This document shows positions 48,419 to 60,805 of a stretch of 64,000 nucleotides of DNA, piece by piece. The DNA is from Epiperipatus broadwayi (lineage: Eukaryota; Onychophora; Udeonychophora; Euonychophora; Peripatidae), in contig JAQFVV010012395.1 of NCBI GenBank assembly GCA_028023455.1, forward strand, positions 7,571,998-7,635,997. The letters are read 5' to 3'. Below the pieces are notes generated by a model, which saw only the letters and a list, made by a program, of their open reading frames with translations, had not been told where the DNA came from and ran no database searches. How positions within the stretch are numbered: position 1 is the stretch's first letter; the number at the start of each line of letters is the position of its first letter. The position numbers and the translations under genes were made by a program.

Positions 48419-50646
48419 GGGTATATGAAAGAAGTATTATATATGAAGATATGCAAAGAAAATAAAAGAGAAGAATAAAAGAATATTATTTGATACTTAT
48501 TTAAACTTTTTAACAGAGGTTTCAATTGCAGTCCTTATCTATTATTGCTTGTACTTAAAGTCTATTTAAAATCTTAGATAAAAATAAGAAATAAATTTCC
48601 TTCTTTTAGCCAATGATGCCTGATGATATGAAGACATAAAGGTTATAGTTACATAATTTACATGAAATATCTAACTAACTTTTGGCACTTACAGTTTCTT
48701 TGAAAAGTTGTGATTATTTTCTAATCTATTTTTTATATCTATCTTCAACATTTTATCATCACTAATTTATTTGAAGTTAAATTAATGTTTTTGATAGTGT
48801 TTAATTTCAATCCAATATCTGTCATTTACAGTCTTTTAAAAATTTAGGCAATGATAAGAAATTGATTATCATTTCTTATATAATCCAAATGTTGCCATGA
48901 CAATGGATTGAAACTGTAGAAATGAAGATATGAAAGCTGAAGTGATGTAATTTATACTAATTAGATTTTGGCACTTATTATTTATAGCATTTAAAAGTAT
49001 TTAAAAACAGTCTACTTAAAAAGTTGTAAAAATGATTATTTATTAATTCCATTATAGAAATTACACTTTAGAACCAAACTATACAAGCAGTGATTATTTA
49101 TGGTAATTAAAACAGCTTTACATAACAGGTTTTTGAAATAATTAGTTTTTTTCTATAAGTGTTTAGTTCTTATAAGAAATTGGTTTGCTTTCAAAGTCTT
49201 AGTGTTTGAATATTTCAATCCAGTTTCTCAAAAATAAATTACACCAGGTTTATCCATTGGGCATTATTTATTGTAATAATTATTGTATATATTGATATCT
49301 ACCTACAAAAAAAACAAATAAAAAACCCCAGCTAAAATTAGAATAACAGAAGTAATACATATTTACTAATCTTTTGATTGTTCATTTTTCACCATGGGAA
49401 TTAGTCATTACTGCTTTTTTATTTTTAAATGAAATAAAAATATTTTATTTATTTATCTTTATGATCTTTTTAAAAAAATATTTAAAATGTAAGTTTAAAA
49501 AATAACAATAATTTCAAAATAAAATATCAATATTGCTAATTAAAAAAAAGTAATAAAGAGATAAAAGAAATGTCTTCTATTTAGCTTTCAAAAAAAAAAA
49601 AAAAAAATTTTCAAGGAAAAAAAGTGAGTTATTAAATCTATATTTTTATTACAAATTTTGGTAAAATGTACATTTTAATAATAAAAATAGTTTTCAAAAT
49701 CCTAACAGCTAACTTTCATTTATTTCAAAATAACAAAAAAAAACTATAAGGGACTTTTTGATCAAATGCCACTTCTGTTTGATGTCAGTAAATTTTTAGT
49801 TTACTCAGTTTTGCTTAAAAGCTATGATATTGAAATAAAACCTAGAATTGAACATCAAATGCTTATTAAGAAACAAATATTTAATAATTTTACATAAAAT
49901 AGTAAACAAATGAACAAAATTATATAAAAATTTATTTACTGGATGATTAAAAGATAATACTGCATAAGTGTAGTAGCAACATCAATCTCTTTAAAAATCA
50001 ATGATTTTATTTAACTTTTGAATTGTTTGCTGAAAGATTCTGGAATTTATATGATATAATTGGAAATAGAATGTAAACATTTTACAATTAATAAAATGAC
50101 TCATAGATTTTTAAATCAGTTTTTTTATTATTAAACATTCAATGGAAAAAGCGATATAATTGTCATGCAATATAACATTACTAATAGTGAAATGATTATA
50201 TAAATAATAAAATTAAGAAACTTTTCTTAGACAACTGCAAACATTCTCATAAGAAACGCTATAATTGTATAAAAATTGTTAGTGAAGCTAAGCACTTTTT
50301 GTATGAGAGCATATCGGTGCATATATTTATAAACAATACAATTATTGTTTATAGTTAGTACATTGTGCTAATTGATCATTTTGTGTAGAAGTCTTTAAAT
50401 AAATTAAATACAATTTTTAAACAAAATTAGGTAACAATATACAAAGTGAAATAAAATATATAAATTTTTACTACCAATTTATTGATAGCTATTATTGACA
50501 ACATTATATTTTATTTTTGACTACTTTACATATTGCACAGGTCTCTTTCAGATAGATAAACTGGTTTCTAGAAAAAGACACAAACATATAACTGTAATCA
50601 CCAGATAGTCTAGGTTTTTGTTGTTATAAATCAATAAAGTATTATC
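48419..50646. other. AT-rich non-coding stretch
   Basis: No feature was recognised. A 17-18 base A run lies near 49590. Confidence 0.5.
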
Positions 50647-50722
50647 TTGTAAAAATGTCTTTACAGATCAATCTCTTTTATTATTTGTAAAAATGTCTTT
50701 ACAGATCAATCTCTTTTATTAT
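50647..50722. repeat. Exact 38 bp tandem duplication
   Basis: Units at 50647-50684 and 50685-50722 are identical, each starting TTGTAAAAATGTCTTTACAG. Confidence 0.9.
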
Positions 50723-51555
50723 ATATATATTTCACAGAATATAGAAATCATAGTCAGATTTTTTTCATTGATATATTGTGAACAGAAGCAGTTTGATTTT
50801 GGATCTTCAATATTTTTAGCATCAGTCACATATGTATAGAAAATTTAACTTACCATTTTGAAATATTCATATTTCATAATAGGTGAAAATTTTTAGATAT
50901 ATACATTTCCAGATCACCTGAAAATGTAAGATTTATTATGCAAAGTGCATGTATAATAAAAGAGATTAGTAGAGTACATTTTTAAACTGAAGTTCAGGAT
51001 TAAGATAAGCTCCAAATGAATGTATGAGAAATTTAAATTTGTTAAGTCACAGATATTTATCAAACGCACTAATATACATAAGTTTTTTTCTGTCAACAAA
51101 AATAACAAAAAATATCCATAAAATACTGAAAATTCTAATTATGAAACACTAAATTAGAAAAGAGAAGTCCATGTTTATTTATTAAAATTTTGGGAATATC
51201 AACTAAAAAGTTAGTTGTGTTCTTTTCTGCATTTATGAGTTCAATTTAGATGAACTATTCGTAAAATAGATTAATACTCTTTATATTAATTATGTAAATA
51301 GTAAATTTTTAAAAAGCAGAACATATGACACTTATTACATTTTATAAAAAAGTTATAGTCCTTATAAAGACCTAGACATTTTCTAATACTAATTATAAAT
51401 GAATTTTTAATTTATCTTTAAGTTTGACTGTTCAGCGTCAGCCATCTTTCTTCCTTTTACTGATAGATGATTACTAACAGATTTATTGCAATTTTTATTA
51501 ATCGTTATCATTATATATTTTATAAAAATAATAATTTCATATTTTTATTTTTCAG

Positions 51556-51598
51556 GTGTTGGTTCCTCACTGTATTATAATTATATTACTAATTACAG
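51556..51598 (+). CDS. Candidate 43 nt exon encoding hydrophobic segment
   Basis: A pyrimidine tract and acceptor TTTTTATTTTTCAG ends at 51555. A consensus donor ATTACAG|GTAAGT follows 43 bases later, with GT at 51599-51600. Both splice signals match the animal consensus unusually well. Joined after the ATG at 42948-42950, the frame reads M followed by VLVPHCIIIILLIT, a run that looks like the hydrophobic core of a signal peptide or an N-terminal membrane anchor, leaving one base for the next codon. The next exon was not found. Alone, the exon is open in two frames, so the frame is an inference. Confidence 0.4.
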
Positions 51599-51600
51599 GT

Positions 51601-53848
51601 AAGTTTAAATTACTAATGCATTAAATTATTATGCTTAAAACCATGTTTTAAAATCATATTAGATAATAGCTTACCTTTAGAGAGGTTTAGTTCATAGAGG
51701 TGCTTATTCAAAATAATGTTAGTGTGAGAATTTCATAATTTCCATAAACCATATTTAATATTTTAGTTTTTTTAATCATTACAGATAAAATTTAATAATC
51801 AGAGAAAACACACCTAGAGAATTTGTGCTTACGTTGTTCATATTGCCTGCTGACATTCACACATTAGTTCAATGGTTTATTAATGCTGCAGATTTTATAA
51901 AAAGATCGCCAATAATAGCACATTTAAAGGTTTTAATCTAATCTTATTGACTCCAATTTTTTGATAATTTTACCAAAAAACTATTTATTATAGTAGTTGT
52001 TTTATGAGAATGCATAAACAATGAGTACTGGCAGTCATTTAGTGAAAACTCTCAGTTCAATCTGAAGTTGATTCTGATTTATAATTGTTAAAAGAAAGGA
52101 TACTTGATTTGAAAAATTGTATAAAAAGATTGTTCTGATCATGGTTTTGTTGATTTTGTCTTGGATGACTCCAGTAATGCTACCACACCATGGCTTCTCA
52201 TTTAAGATTATGAAGAGATATTTATTTAAGAGAATTTAGACTATTATTAGTTCTAACTCGAGTTACAACATTGAAAGCAGATTGCTTGCTGTTTTTAAAC
52301 AGGTTATATTAGATGATAACTATATCTTAAAGATATATTAAAGATGAAGTATTGTATGTTTTACTAAAAGCATACAGGTTTGGATGAGTGTAATGGCCAT
52401 GATGCCTTAGGAACAGGAGTCTGATGTCAAGCAAATAACTATTACAGTAACAGTAAATTACTAAAATACCATTATTGTTTTATGCATTAATGTTATTAGT
52501 ACCTATAGATGAGCTAGTATTAAATGACAAACTCAAGATGAAAATTATAATTTCAGCTAAGGAGCCACATAATGTCAACGTGAAATAATTCGAGTTTAGT
52601 AAAGAAACATCGCTACTAATACTTTATTAATAGTTTGCTTTTTAAAATCCTCTATATTTTCAAGTTTATCATCTTTTTTAAAATAATTTTTCTAATAGTT
52701 TGCTCTTTAATGTGTTTTTAATGTTTTGTTTTTATTTGACTGTATTTCAATAATCTTTATTAATCTTTAGCTGTTAAAAAGGCATGTTAATTATAAATTA
52801 TTTATATAATAATTCCTATTAAAAGCATAATCTGACTGCAATAATTTTTCATTTTACTTTAGAACTATCTGGATAAACATAAGTATTTAATAGATACCAG
52901 ATTGTACTGCCAAAAAAGTCCAAAAATTAGTTTTTAAATGTTACCGTTATTTAGTGAAAAATACGTTTTGAATAAAACTTATCTAAAAATCTATATTTAA
53001 TTTAATATTTTATTTAACCTATTGTCTTAAAAAGTTCAAAATTTTATGTTTTTGAACCCATGTTTATTCTTCCACTTCATAGGTGTAATAGTAAATTGGC
53101 AATTCTATACTTTACTGATTTTTGTTGTAATCTAACATCAGATAATTTAAACTTCACGACAAAAAATATTTATTTATTTCTGTTTATATTTATAAATCTG
53201 ACCTTTGATAGAGGCAATTTCTTGTTTTATTTCATCCAAAAGCCAATTTTTGCTCATATTATATTATTTAAGATAACTTGAAAATTTATTTATTTTTGTA
53301 AAACTTTTTCCTAAATGTTAATTGTAGGGTTTCATATGGTACCCTGAATGGAAGCTTGCCAAATAGTTTAACGAACAATTTTTCTCACTAAATTCAATTT
53401 ATACAACAAATATAATGCATACAAGAAACATTAAAATGACAGCCAACATTTTAATATAATATGTAGTTATCAATTGAGTTTTCTTATCTTTTTATATGAT
53501 GATGAAAATATTATTCAAGATATATATACTGAAATAATTTTAACCCTGAATCATCAAATAAAATTTTGAAACTTAATTAATATTGAAATAAAAAATAATT
53601 TACATCAAAATTACAATAACAAAGGCATAAAAGTAAGTGATACACATGGAATCTTTAAATCTTTAGAAGCAAAAATATTTAGAGATATTTTAACAGTATT
53701 TTCCTAAGTACATATACTGCAACAATTTTGGTCATACTATTAGCCATAGAAGGAAAATTTGAAAATGGATTAATATTAATATGAAAAAAAATTGAAGCCA
53801 CGTTGCAATATCAATGTAAATATTTAAATTCTAAACATGAAATTATTA
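51601..53848. other. Putative intron, AT-rich
   Basis: No further splice-bounded exon was recognised. The ORF at 53060-53281 is low-complexity and lacks supporting features. Confidence 0.4.
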
Positions 53849-53943
53849 AATGTTTAATAATGAGTATAGGGGATTTGAACTCAGATTTTCAAGCACCCTT
53901 CAACTATCCATACTATCTCATACAACTGATACACATGTTTAAT
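53849..53943 (-). mobile_element. Truncated family B SINE with short TSD
   Basis: On the minus strand this holds only the tRNA-like end: TGTATCAGTTGTATGAGAT, then GAAAATCTGAGTTCAAATCC. ATGTTTAAT at 53849-53857 and 53935-53943 could be a 9 bp target-site duplication. The body is missing. Confidence 0.6.
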
Positions 53944-54600
53944 GGTAAAATAATGTAATTATATTTTAAATTACTCCCATTAGTGCATATACTGTAATAA
54001 TTTTAAGTATGAGTCATAAAATCAGAATTGGAAAGCTTATTATTGTACTGACAAAAAGCATAATTTTGAAACAAAATCATGGCAATAAAGATGGAACTGT
54101 AAGTGCTAAACGTGGAAATAGTTAAACAATAAATGCTATTAAATACAATATCAAATGTTACAATGAGAAATACTATCAGACATAGCAGCAATGTATGTAA
54201 GGTTTTTCAAAGTATTTTAGCTTTGAGTAAAGCATCTGAGAATTTATCATATTTTGTAAACCTATTTGTCTTTAATTTTTCTTTTACAATTTAAGGATTT
54301 TATTAGCTTTTTAAATTTTCATATATAGACTAATATTCATTTTAATCATAAGCCAGAAAATTTGATTCAAAAATAAAGTCAAAAGAGATCATTTCTACAA
54401 GAGAAAGTATCAATTATTTGGCAATTTTAGTTCTGAATATAGTATGGCTAAATCAATGATCAATAATATTTTTAAAAAAATAACAAATATAAAACTACCC
54501 AGATAATAAAAGAGATTTCTAGATTGAGCAAATTATGTTGTATACCATGGAACAATGAAATCTTTTTTTAATGTGGATTAAGAAAATGTCAGATGATAGC
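53944..54600. other. AT-rich non-coding stretch
   Basis: No feature was recognised. Confidence 0.5.
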
Positions 54601-54610
54601 ATCATTGAAG

Positions 54611-54832
54611 TCATTGTTTGAAAAGGTTGACCAATTGTTTGAAAATTTTTTTTACTAAGTCTTCTAATACAAGTGCTGTCCCCATAAAAAAGCTATTACC
54701 AACAAATAATGGTTTATTGGATTCAGGGAAAAAACTGGATTGCATAGCATTATAAGTCATAGTAAAGCTTCTTGTGCAAATAAAGCCATTGCTGAATATT
54801 TTCTCAAAATCAAGCATGGGTTTTGAAATCAC
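54611..54832 (-). pseudogene. Unrecognised coding-like remnant
   Basis: A minus-strand frame of about 73 codons has varied amino-acid use (FICTRSFTMTYNAMQSSFF, KPLFVGNSFFMGTALVLEDL) unlike the repetitive peptides expected from AT-rich noise. I recognise no family and see no splice sites that would make it an exon. It may be a piece of a transposon protein. Confidence 0.3.
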
Positions 54833-54934
54833 AATTTGTTAATTTTTATTACCATATTTAAATTATATAACTATTTTTACATTTTTTATTACTTCTAATT
54901 AAGACATTATTTTGAGTAATAATTTTGGATTAGG

Positions 54935-55300
54935 TTATGGGTCTTGGAAATGGATAACATCATGAAGAAATTTCTGATACCTGAAATTGTTAATTGCTGC
55001 CAAGAACAATTCTCTTCACACTACTACAGAGCTATCTATTGTACACTTGAGCAATCAATGAACATTGGATGGAAGTGTTATAATATTCATATTTTTAGAT
55101 CAGATTCTGGATTTTGTTTTGTCAGTGAAGATTTAGGTTTCAAGATAGAAAAAAATATGAAAACATTTCTGCTAATCTAAAAGATGATCTAGAAAATCGA
55201 CTTATTTTAAATTTAGATAGTAATATTTTCTTTTTTCTGCCTCCAGAGTTACACCCAAATTTTTTAGGCATTTTTAAAAATTTTTTTATGTCCCCTGTTT
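54935..55300 (+). pseudogene. Unrecognised decayed coding sequence
   Basis: A frame runs through 54944-55180 with no ATG at its start and includes EIVNCCQEQFSSHYYRAIYC, NIGWKCYNIHIFRSDSGF and FVSEDLGFK. At a run of A residues near 55150 the coding-like signal shifts frame and continues as NLKDDLENRLILNLDSNIFF and PPELHPNFLGIFKNFF to a stop near 55300. The two pieces read as one former protein broken by a single slip. An acceptor-like AG at 54932-54933 precedes it. Cysteine-rich start; family unknown. Confidence 0.4.
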
Positions 55301-55430
55301 GAAGACATCTGAAAAAGATAAATGACACATAAGTTGCATTTTTGGCTAAATCAACACTCTTCAGTTGCTGCAGGTCACAAGGTCACAACTCTTCAAATGA
55401 TTTCATCATTTTGGATCAATATCTACTAAT

Positions 55431-55973
55431 ATAGAGATATATAGGAGAGATAGTGACCTGGACCAACTGATGAATGCATCTTGGGGGTCAATTGTTGTTT
55501 ATTATATCTTTATTTATATGAATGTAAAAAGAATGGGGAAGTATGGAAGTGTTTATTATATCTATAAAGATATTACATACGGGACAGAGGAAGGTGAATA
55601 ACTCCGTGTGTGTAAATTTTAAAAATCAAATTTATTAATCTTTAACTGAGGTTTAAAGTTTATATCTGTGCTACAGGTAATCTCTAGTTTCGAAAATGAT
55701 TAGTAATAATCATTAGTGTATTTATCTGAAATGGATGGCGTCAATGTTGTGAGTGGAGGGAGTTTGACAATGGTAAATGAAAATGTAATAATTTACTCTA
55801 GATAAATATTTTGCATATAATAGAGATATATATGAGAGATAGTGACCTGGACTAACTGATGAGTGCGGGTTCAGCACGAAATGCATCTTGGGGGTCAATT
55901 GTCTTTTATTATATCTTTATTTATATAAATTTAAAAAGAATGGGGAAGTATGGAGGTGTTTATTATATCTATA
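55431..55973 (+). repeat. Direct duplication of a family B mid segment
   Basis: About 145 bp at 55431-55575 recurs at 55820-55973: ATAGAGATATATA[GT]GAGAG, GTGACCTGGAC.AACTGATG, GCATCTTGGGGGTCAATTG and AAAGAATGGGGAAGTATGGA. The second copy keeps a GGGTTCAGCACGAAAT word that is deleted from the first. The front half corresponds to the mid part of SINE family B. The intervening 245 bp are unremarkable. Confidence 0.7.
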
Positions 55974-55975
55974 AT

Positions 55976-56920
55976 ATTGAATTACTATAATTTGATCTAC
56001 AAGTGCTACTTTTCTTGTACTCATGAATTTGACACCATCCACTTTAAATGTAAATGCAAAAATTTTTTACATTTGTACATTAAATTGTTGTAATTCATTA
56101 TTTTTTCCAATGGCTTTAATCAATGTGTGGAAGGTCTTATATCCAAGATCCTACTTTTTATGAAAACTATTTTTAAAATTTACTTTGCATCTTTAAGGCT
56201 TATAAATTTAAGATTTAGTCTATATCAATCAGAAATCTAAACTTTTATATAAAATTCAAGAAAATATTTTGTGAGCAACTTTAAATAAATCAATATGCAA
56301 CAAAAATAATTATTAAAATGTAATGGTTTTAATAGCTAATAAAACGCCTTTTTTATTCTCTTGGCAAGTATTTAAAATCTGTATTAACAGCACTACCATC
56401 AAATATTCAATCACCCTACTCTGATATGAGATGGAAACCAAGACAAAACACTGCCACTTCAGGTCTTTTATTTAGACTTTTTTAATCACAGACGATAGCA
56501 GAATAGGGTGATACATGAATATATTATTGCTGATAATGTTAGGCTGCCAAGTAATTTTAAAAGAATAAAAGAGTTAAGTAAAATAAAATATTTATTTTCT
56601 CAACAATATTTTTTTCTCTTTCCAACATTTATAATAGTTTCCATTTATTCTATCAGAGGTGCAATAATTCTCAAATTATGTATATCGAGTAGTATATTTG
56701 ATTGTAGATTCAATCTATGATACTGAGGACATTTTGTTTGTTTTTACAATAATTTTCACAAATAAATATATATTAACAAAAATAAAACTTAAATTTTACT
56801 TTGTTTTATTATTATTATTTTGCATTTAATTTTTTTTCTATCAGGTTAGCTACATTGAGTAAGATAAGAGAAAATGACTAAAATTGCGCATGGAACAATG
56901 CATTTAAAATTTTTCTATTA
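55976..56920. other. Non-coding stretch with a possible small hairpin
   Basis: TCACCCTA[CT]TCTG near 56411 and its inverse CAGAATAGGGTGA near 56500 bound about 100 bp, perhaps a tiny inverted-repeat element. Nothing else was recognised. Confidence 0.35.
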
Positions 56921-57560
56921 GAAACCACACCCAAACCCAGACCAATGATTTCATGCTTTGGCACGCCTCAGTGAGATGCTAGGGTATATCTAGCTGTATT
57001 TTTATATTGGACTATTTCCATCATCTAATATGTGTGTTGAATGTCTTTAGAAAAGTTTAATTTTAGTTAAATATTCCAAATGCATTCAACTGTTAGTAAT
57101 ATCACAACAAACAGGTTAGTATATGCACCAACTGTTAGTAATATCACAGCAAACAAATGTTAATAATATCACAGCAAACAGGTTAGCATACAACGTTTTG
57201 CGAGGTATTTTTCACCCCTCTTCTTCAGGTGTTGCTGGCCTGACCAGTGACAGTACTAGCATGGTATTCGAACCTGGGTCCTTAGATTTTTGATTATTGA
57301 AATTTAAGGTAATGCTCTAACCAACTGAGCCATCCTGCCAAAGACATTCAACACACATATTAGATGATGGAAATAGTCCAATATAAAAATACAGCTAGAA
57401 CACCATCATCACAAACCTTCAGAAAAACACTAGGGTATATCTAGTCTCTGAAACTACCCTATTGCCTCACTGAGGAGTTCCAAAGCATGAAAACATTGAT
57501 CTGGGTTTGGGTATCATTTCTGATAGGCATTTATCACAAAGCTTGTTAAGCAACTAGAAA
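56921..57560. repeat. Nested double palindrome around a SINE
   Basis: The outer arms, 56921-56992 and 57430-57520, hold CCAAACCCAGA, TTTCATGCTTTGG, CCTCAGTGAG and CTAGGGTATATCTAG and their inverses. Inner arms, 56992-57048 and 57340-57396, are an apparently perfect inverse of 57 bp (AGCTGTATTTTTATATTGG to GTTGAATGTCTTT). The centre holds the tRNA-like SINE. Words at the right edge (GCATTTATCACAAAGCTTGTT at about 57526) relate it to the hairpin at 19.9-20.1 kb. This suggests an insertion into an existing foldback. Confidence 0.75.
57180..57339 (-). mobile_element. tRNA-derived SINE head, family D
   Basis: On the minus strand 57339 downward begins GGCAGGATGGCTCAGTTGG. The D-arm stem GCTC/GAGC is perfect, and GGTTCGAATACC is the B box at about 57270. 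The anticodon arm is unstructured and the acceptor ends do not pair, so this is not a working tRNA. It is followed by GCAACACCTGAAGAAGAGGG, then a GAGG/CCTC stem and GCAAAACGTTGTATGC, a motif seen in many invertebrate repeats. Short AACAAACAGGTTAG-type tandem words lie beyond its 3' end. Confidence 0.7.
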
Positions 57561-58035
57561 AGCTCTTTAATTAGTAAATCTATATGTTGAGTAGGTCTGG
57601 AAAGTATTTTAGTTAATAAAGAAAACACAATATTAAGAGGGATTATTTATCAAAATATTCTGATTACAATAAAATTCTTGGGAAAGAAAGTAATATTAAA
57701 ATAAAAAAAATTGAAAAAGAGCTTGACCAAGTGGCTGACATATTTCATAAAAAGTACAAATGAATCAGTTAATTTTGTAATAACAAAGTTACATTGCTTT
57801 TTTAAAAAATAAAAAAAAAATTAAAAATATTTTCTGGAGTTTATAAAAGATTGCATCCTAGCTTCTGTAGAATTAATCTGCCCAGAACATAAAAAGAAAT
57901 TCAAGAATTAAATATCAATGAACAATTACAAGGTGAATTCATCAATTATCGTTAAATGTAAAATAATCATTAATAATAACATTACATTATTTTTAATTCA
58001 CAAAACAATTTTTGGTCCTCATTTAAAAAGTGAAA
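57561..58035. other. AT-rich non-coding stretch
   Basis: No feature was recognised. Confidence 0.5.
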
Positions 58036-58039
58036 GTTG

Positions 58040-58395
58040 AGATTGTTTCTGCAGTTGAAAAAATTAACCACCACCCCTGCTTTATATCATTCAGTAAGAT
58101 CACTCTCCTTTGCCTCTTTCTTCTATTTTTATCCACTATTTCCTCCAAAAAAAATATCATTAAAAAAATTTCTTCTTAATATAAGTCTGACCCAATTTTT
58201 CTTCTTATATCCAACCTGCCTGGATACTCTTCTTTCTTCATCCACTCTCCTCAAAACTTCCTCATTTGTTGCTCTACCTAAAATAATTCTATCTATTCTT
58301 TTCCATATTTAAATTTCAAAGCCCTCCTATCTGGTTTTAATTTTCCTATTCTATATCCATGTTTACAACCATGCAATACATTACATGTTTGGTAA
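58040..58395 (-). pseudogene. C-terminal fragment of a second LINE type
   Basis: On the minus strand the frame from about 58380 reads VLHGCKHGYRIGKLKPDRRA, a degraded VL.GCE.W...K...R.LEAFE segment. After one stop it gives IILGRATNEEVLRRVDEERR, then LLNDIKQGWW with RKRQRRV before it. The order matches the RT C-terminal region of LINEs of the RVT_1 type with the T.EEVL.R...R and GKR.RGR wording, a family distinct from the one at 35.2 and 61 kb. The 91-codon plus ORF is its antisense shadow. Confidence 0.6.
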
Positions 58396-58856
58396 TTAGA
58401 AATTTAAAGATTGATATATGAATTGGATTAGATCTCAGAGCTTGGATTTCATGCTTTCCAGATCATCCCATGTTGTGGTTAGGAAAATGGTCTTTAGATA
58501 TAAAAGCTACATGTAAATAAGAAAGAAAATACAAATAAGCAGTCACAATGGGATAGTATTTGCTATCAAAATGTAGTGAATTAGATAGTTGACTGCCTAG
58601 CAACAGCATTTTTTCAAATCAATAAAAGATCACATAAGTGACAACAACAAGAAAGAAAATAGTAGACAGATAATCATTTTATGAGAAGTAGCACATTGAT
58701 CCCGTATTGTTGCATTACATATCCCTAATATACTACTTAAAATATCAGATACAATGAAATCAATCTTATAACACTAGTTTTCTACACATATACACACTCA
58801 TTGATATATATATAATTACAATTTTGTTTAAATTAACGGACATTTTATTTTTATAT

Positions 58857-58881
58857 TATATATATATATATATATATATAT
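58857..58881. repeat. (AT)n run at palindrome edge
   Basis: A pure AT run directly left of the 2 kb palindrome. A similar (CA)(TA) run flanks the right side at about 60926-60953. Confidence 0.8.
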
Positions 58882-59009
58882 TTAAAGCAATATAAGTAAT
58901 TATATAAGTGAATATTTGTAAATACAGTAAATAAATAATTAAAAATTTTATCCACTTAGGAGCACTTTCCATTATCTCAGTAATCTGTGCCAACTAAAGC
59001 TTTGAAATG

Positions 59010-59900
59010 CTAACTTTCCCACAATTCTGTGATCTTAACGTTTGCTGCTTGCCTGTTAATTAAGTCATGTTTATATTTGTATATTAGCATAGCTTCCTTT
59101 ATTTTTCTTTTATTGTTATTTTTTTCAATTTGCAATATTTTTACACTGTTAAAATTGAAGTCAAAACCATAAATACATGATTTATTATGGTCGTAAAAAA
59201 CAGATGCTGAAATATTATTATCCACTATGCAATTTTGTTTCGATTTCTGAACTCGTTTTAATAATAGCAAGTGTTCTTTAGTTCTTTTTTCCAACGTACA
59301 TCTAGATTCACCTATATATCCACTTCCACACCTACATATCCATTTATAAATGACACAATTTTTATTTATAAATGAAGTTTTATCTTTGGAGTTATTTATT
59401 AATTTGTTTAATGTAGGAGGTGTGTAAAATGCAATATCACATATTCCTTTATAAATTTTCCTTATAAAATTTACTTGATCATTTGAAATATATGGGATTG
59501 ATATCCATATTTTTTTATTAGCAGGAGAATCAATATTATTATTAAAATTTTTATTTTTATATTTTGTATTGAAATCTCTAATAACATTATATATACGATT
59601 ATAATTGTAGCCAACATTTAACAATTCATTTGAATATATTTCAATATTTTTGCCTTTATCCGATGAATATTTGCAAAGACTATTATTTCTAAATAAGGAC
59701 TTCAAACCTGCCATTTTGTGTGACATTGGCACTTTTGATTTATATGGAATATAACCTCTTTTTATTATTGGTTTAATGGTCATACAGTAATCCAGCATGC
59801 ATTGATTTCTAGTTATTTTAAGATCAAGAAACTAAACGCACATTAAATCTTCATCTGTTTTTATCCATTTTAGGCTTTTTAAACTATTTAATTCTTTAAA
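59010..59900 (-). pseudogene. Penelope-like RT end plus GIY-YIG endonuclease, left copy
   Basis: Read outward from the centre, the frame starts with a short piece of the RT C-terminal domain (LNSLK, then FLDLKITRNQ) and continues as 262 codons from 59798 to 59010. Signals in order are KPIIKRGYIPYKSK (RT tail), CDIAFYTPPTLNKLIN (the linker equivalent to VAF....TL..LL), CVIYKWICRCGSGYIGES (GIY-YIG with V for G in the first triplet, residues about 145-162), EKRTKEH (catalytic arginine region) and KRKIKEAMLIYK (C-terminal KR..KEA). A TAG stop interrupts the frame just before FLDLK. The RT catalytic domain is absent, so autonomous movement is impossible. Confidence 0.85.
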
Positions 59901-59929
59901 CAACTCATAAATACAATTAATGAGTTGTT

Positions 59930-60805
59930 TAAAGAATTAAATAGTTTAAAAGGCCTAAAATGGATAAAAACAGATGAAGATTTAATGTGCGTTCAGTTTC
60001 TTGATCTTAAAATAACTAGAAATCAATGCATGCTGGATTATGTATGGCCATTAAACCAATAATAAAAAGAGGTTATATTCCATATAAATCAAAAGTGCCA
60101 ATGTCACACAAAATGGCAGGTTTGAAGTCCTTATTTAGAAATAATAGTCTTTGCAAATATTCATCGGATAAAGGCAAAAATATTGAAATATATTCAAATG
60201 AATTGTTAAATGTTGGCTACAATTATAATCATATATATAATGTTATTAGAGATTTCAATACAAAATATAAAAATAAAAATTTTAATAATATTGATTCTCC
60301 TGCTAATAAAAAAATATGGATATCAATCCCATATATTTCAAATGATCAAGTAAATTTTATAAGGAAAATTTATAAAGGAATATGTGATATTGCATTTTAC
60401 ACACCTCCTACATTAAACAAATTAATAAATAACTCCAAAGATAAAACCTCATTTATAAATAAAAATTGTGTCATTTATAAATGGATATGTAGGTGTGGCA
60501 GTGGATATATAGGTGAATCTAGATGTACATTGGAAAAAAGAACTAAAGAACACTTGCTATTATTAAAACGAGTTCAGAAATCAAAACAAAATTGCATAGT
60601 GGATAATAATATTTCAGCATCTGTTTTTTACGACCATAATAAATCATGTATTTATGGTTTTGACTTCAATTTTAACAGTGTAAAAATATTGCAAATTGAA
60701 AAAAATAACAATAAAAGAAAAATAAAGGAAGCTATGCTAATATACAAATATAAACATGACTTAATTAACAGGCAAGCAGCAAATGTTAAGATCACGGAAT
60801 TGTGA
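59930..60805 (+). pseudogene. Penelope-like RT end plus GIY-YIG endonuclease, right copy
   Basis: Mirror of the left copy. The inner part (LNSLK through CVQFLDLKITRNQ) is free of the stop that breaks the left arm. One base is missing near the CMLDY segment, so the 259-codon endonuclease frame (60026-60805) starts out of phase with it. The endonuclease body is the same: GIY-YIG-type CVIYKWICRCGSGYIGES, EKRTKEH and the KRKIKEA C-terminal motif. One asparagine is lost relative to the left copy and HIY replaces RIY at one place. Each arm therefore carries a different lesion. Confidence 0.85.

Noticed and set aside
57265-57339. Functional tRNA gene
   Set aside because: The D arm and B box are good, but the anticodon arm does not fold and the acceptor ends do not pair. 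SINE head.
58037-58312. 91-codon plus-strand ORF
   Set aside because: Antisense of a minus-strand LINE C-terminal fragment.
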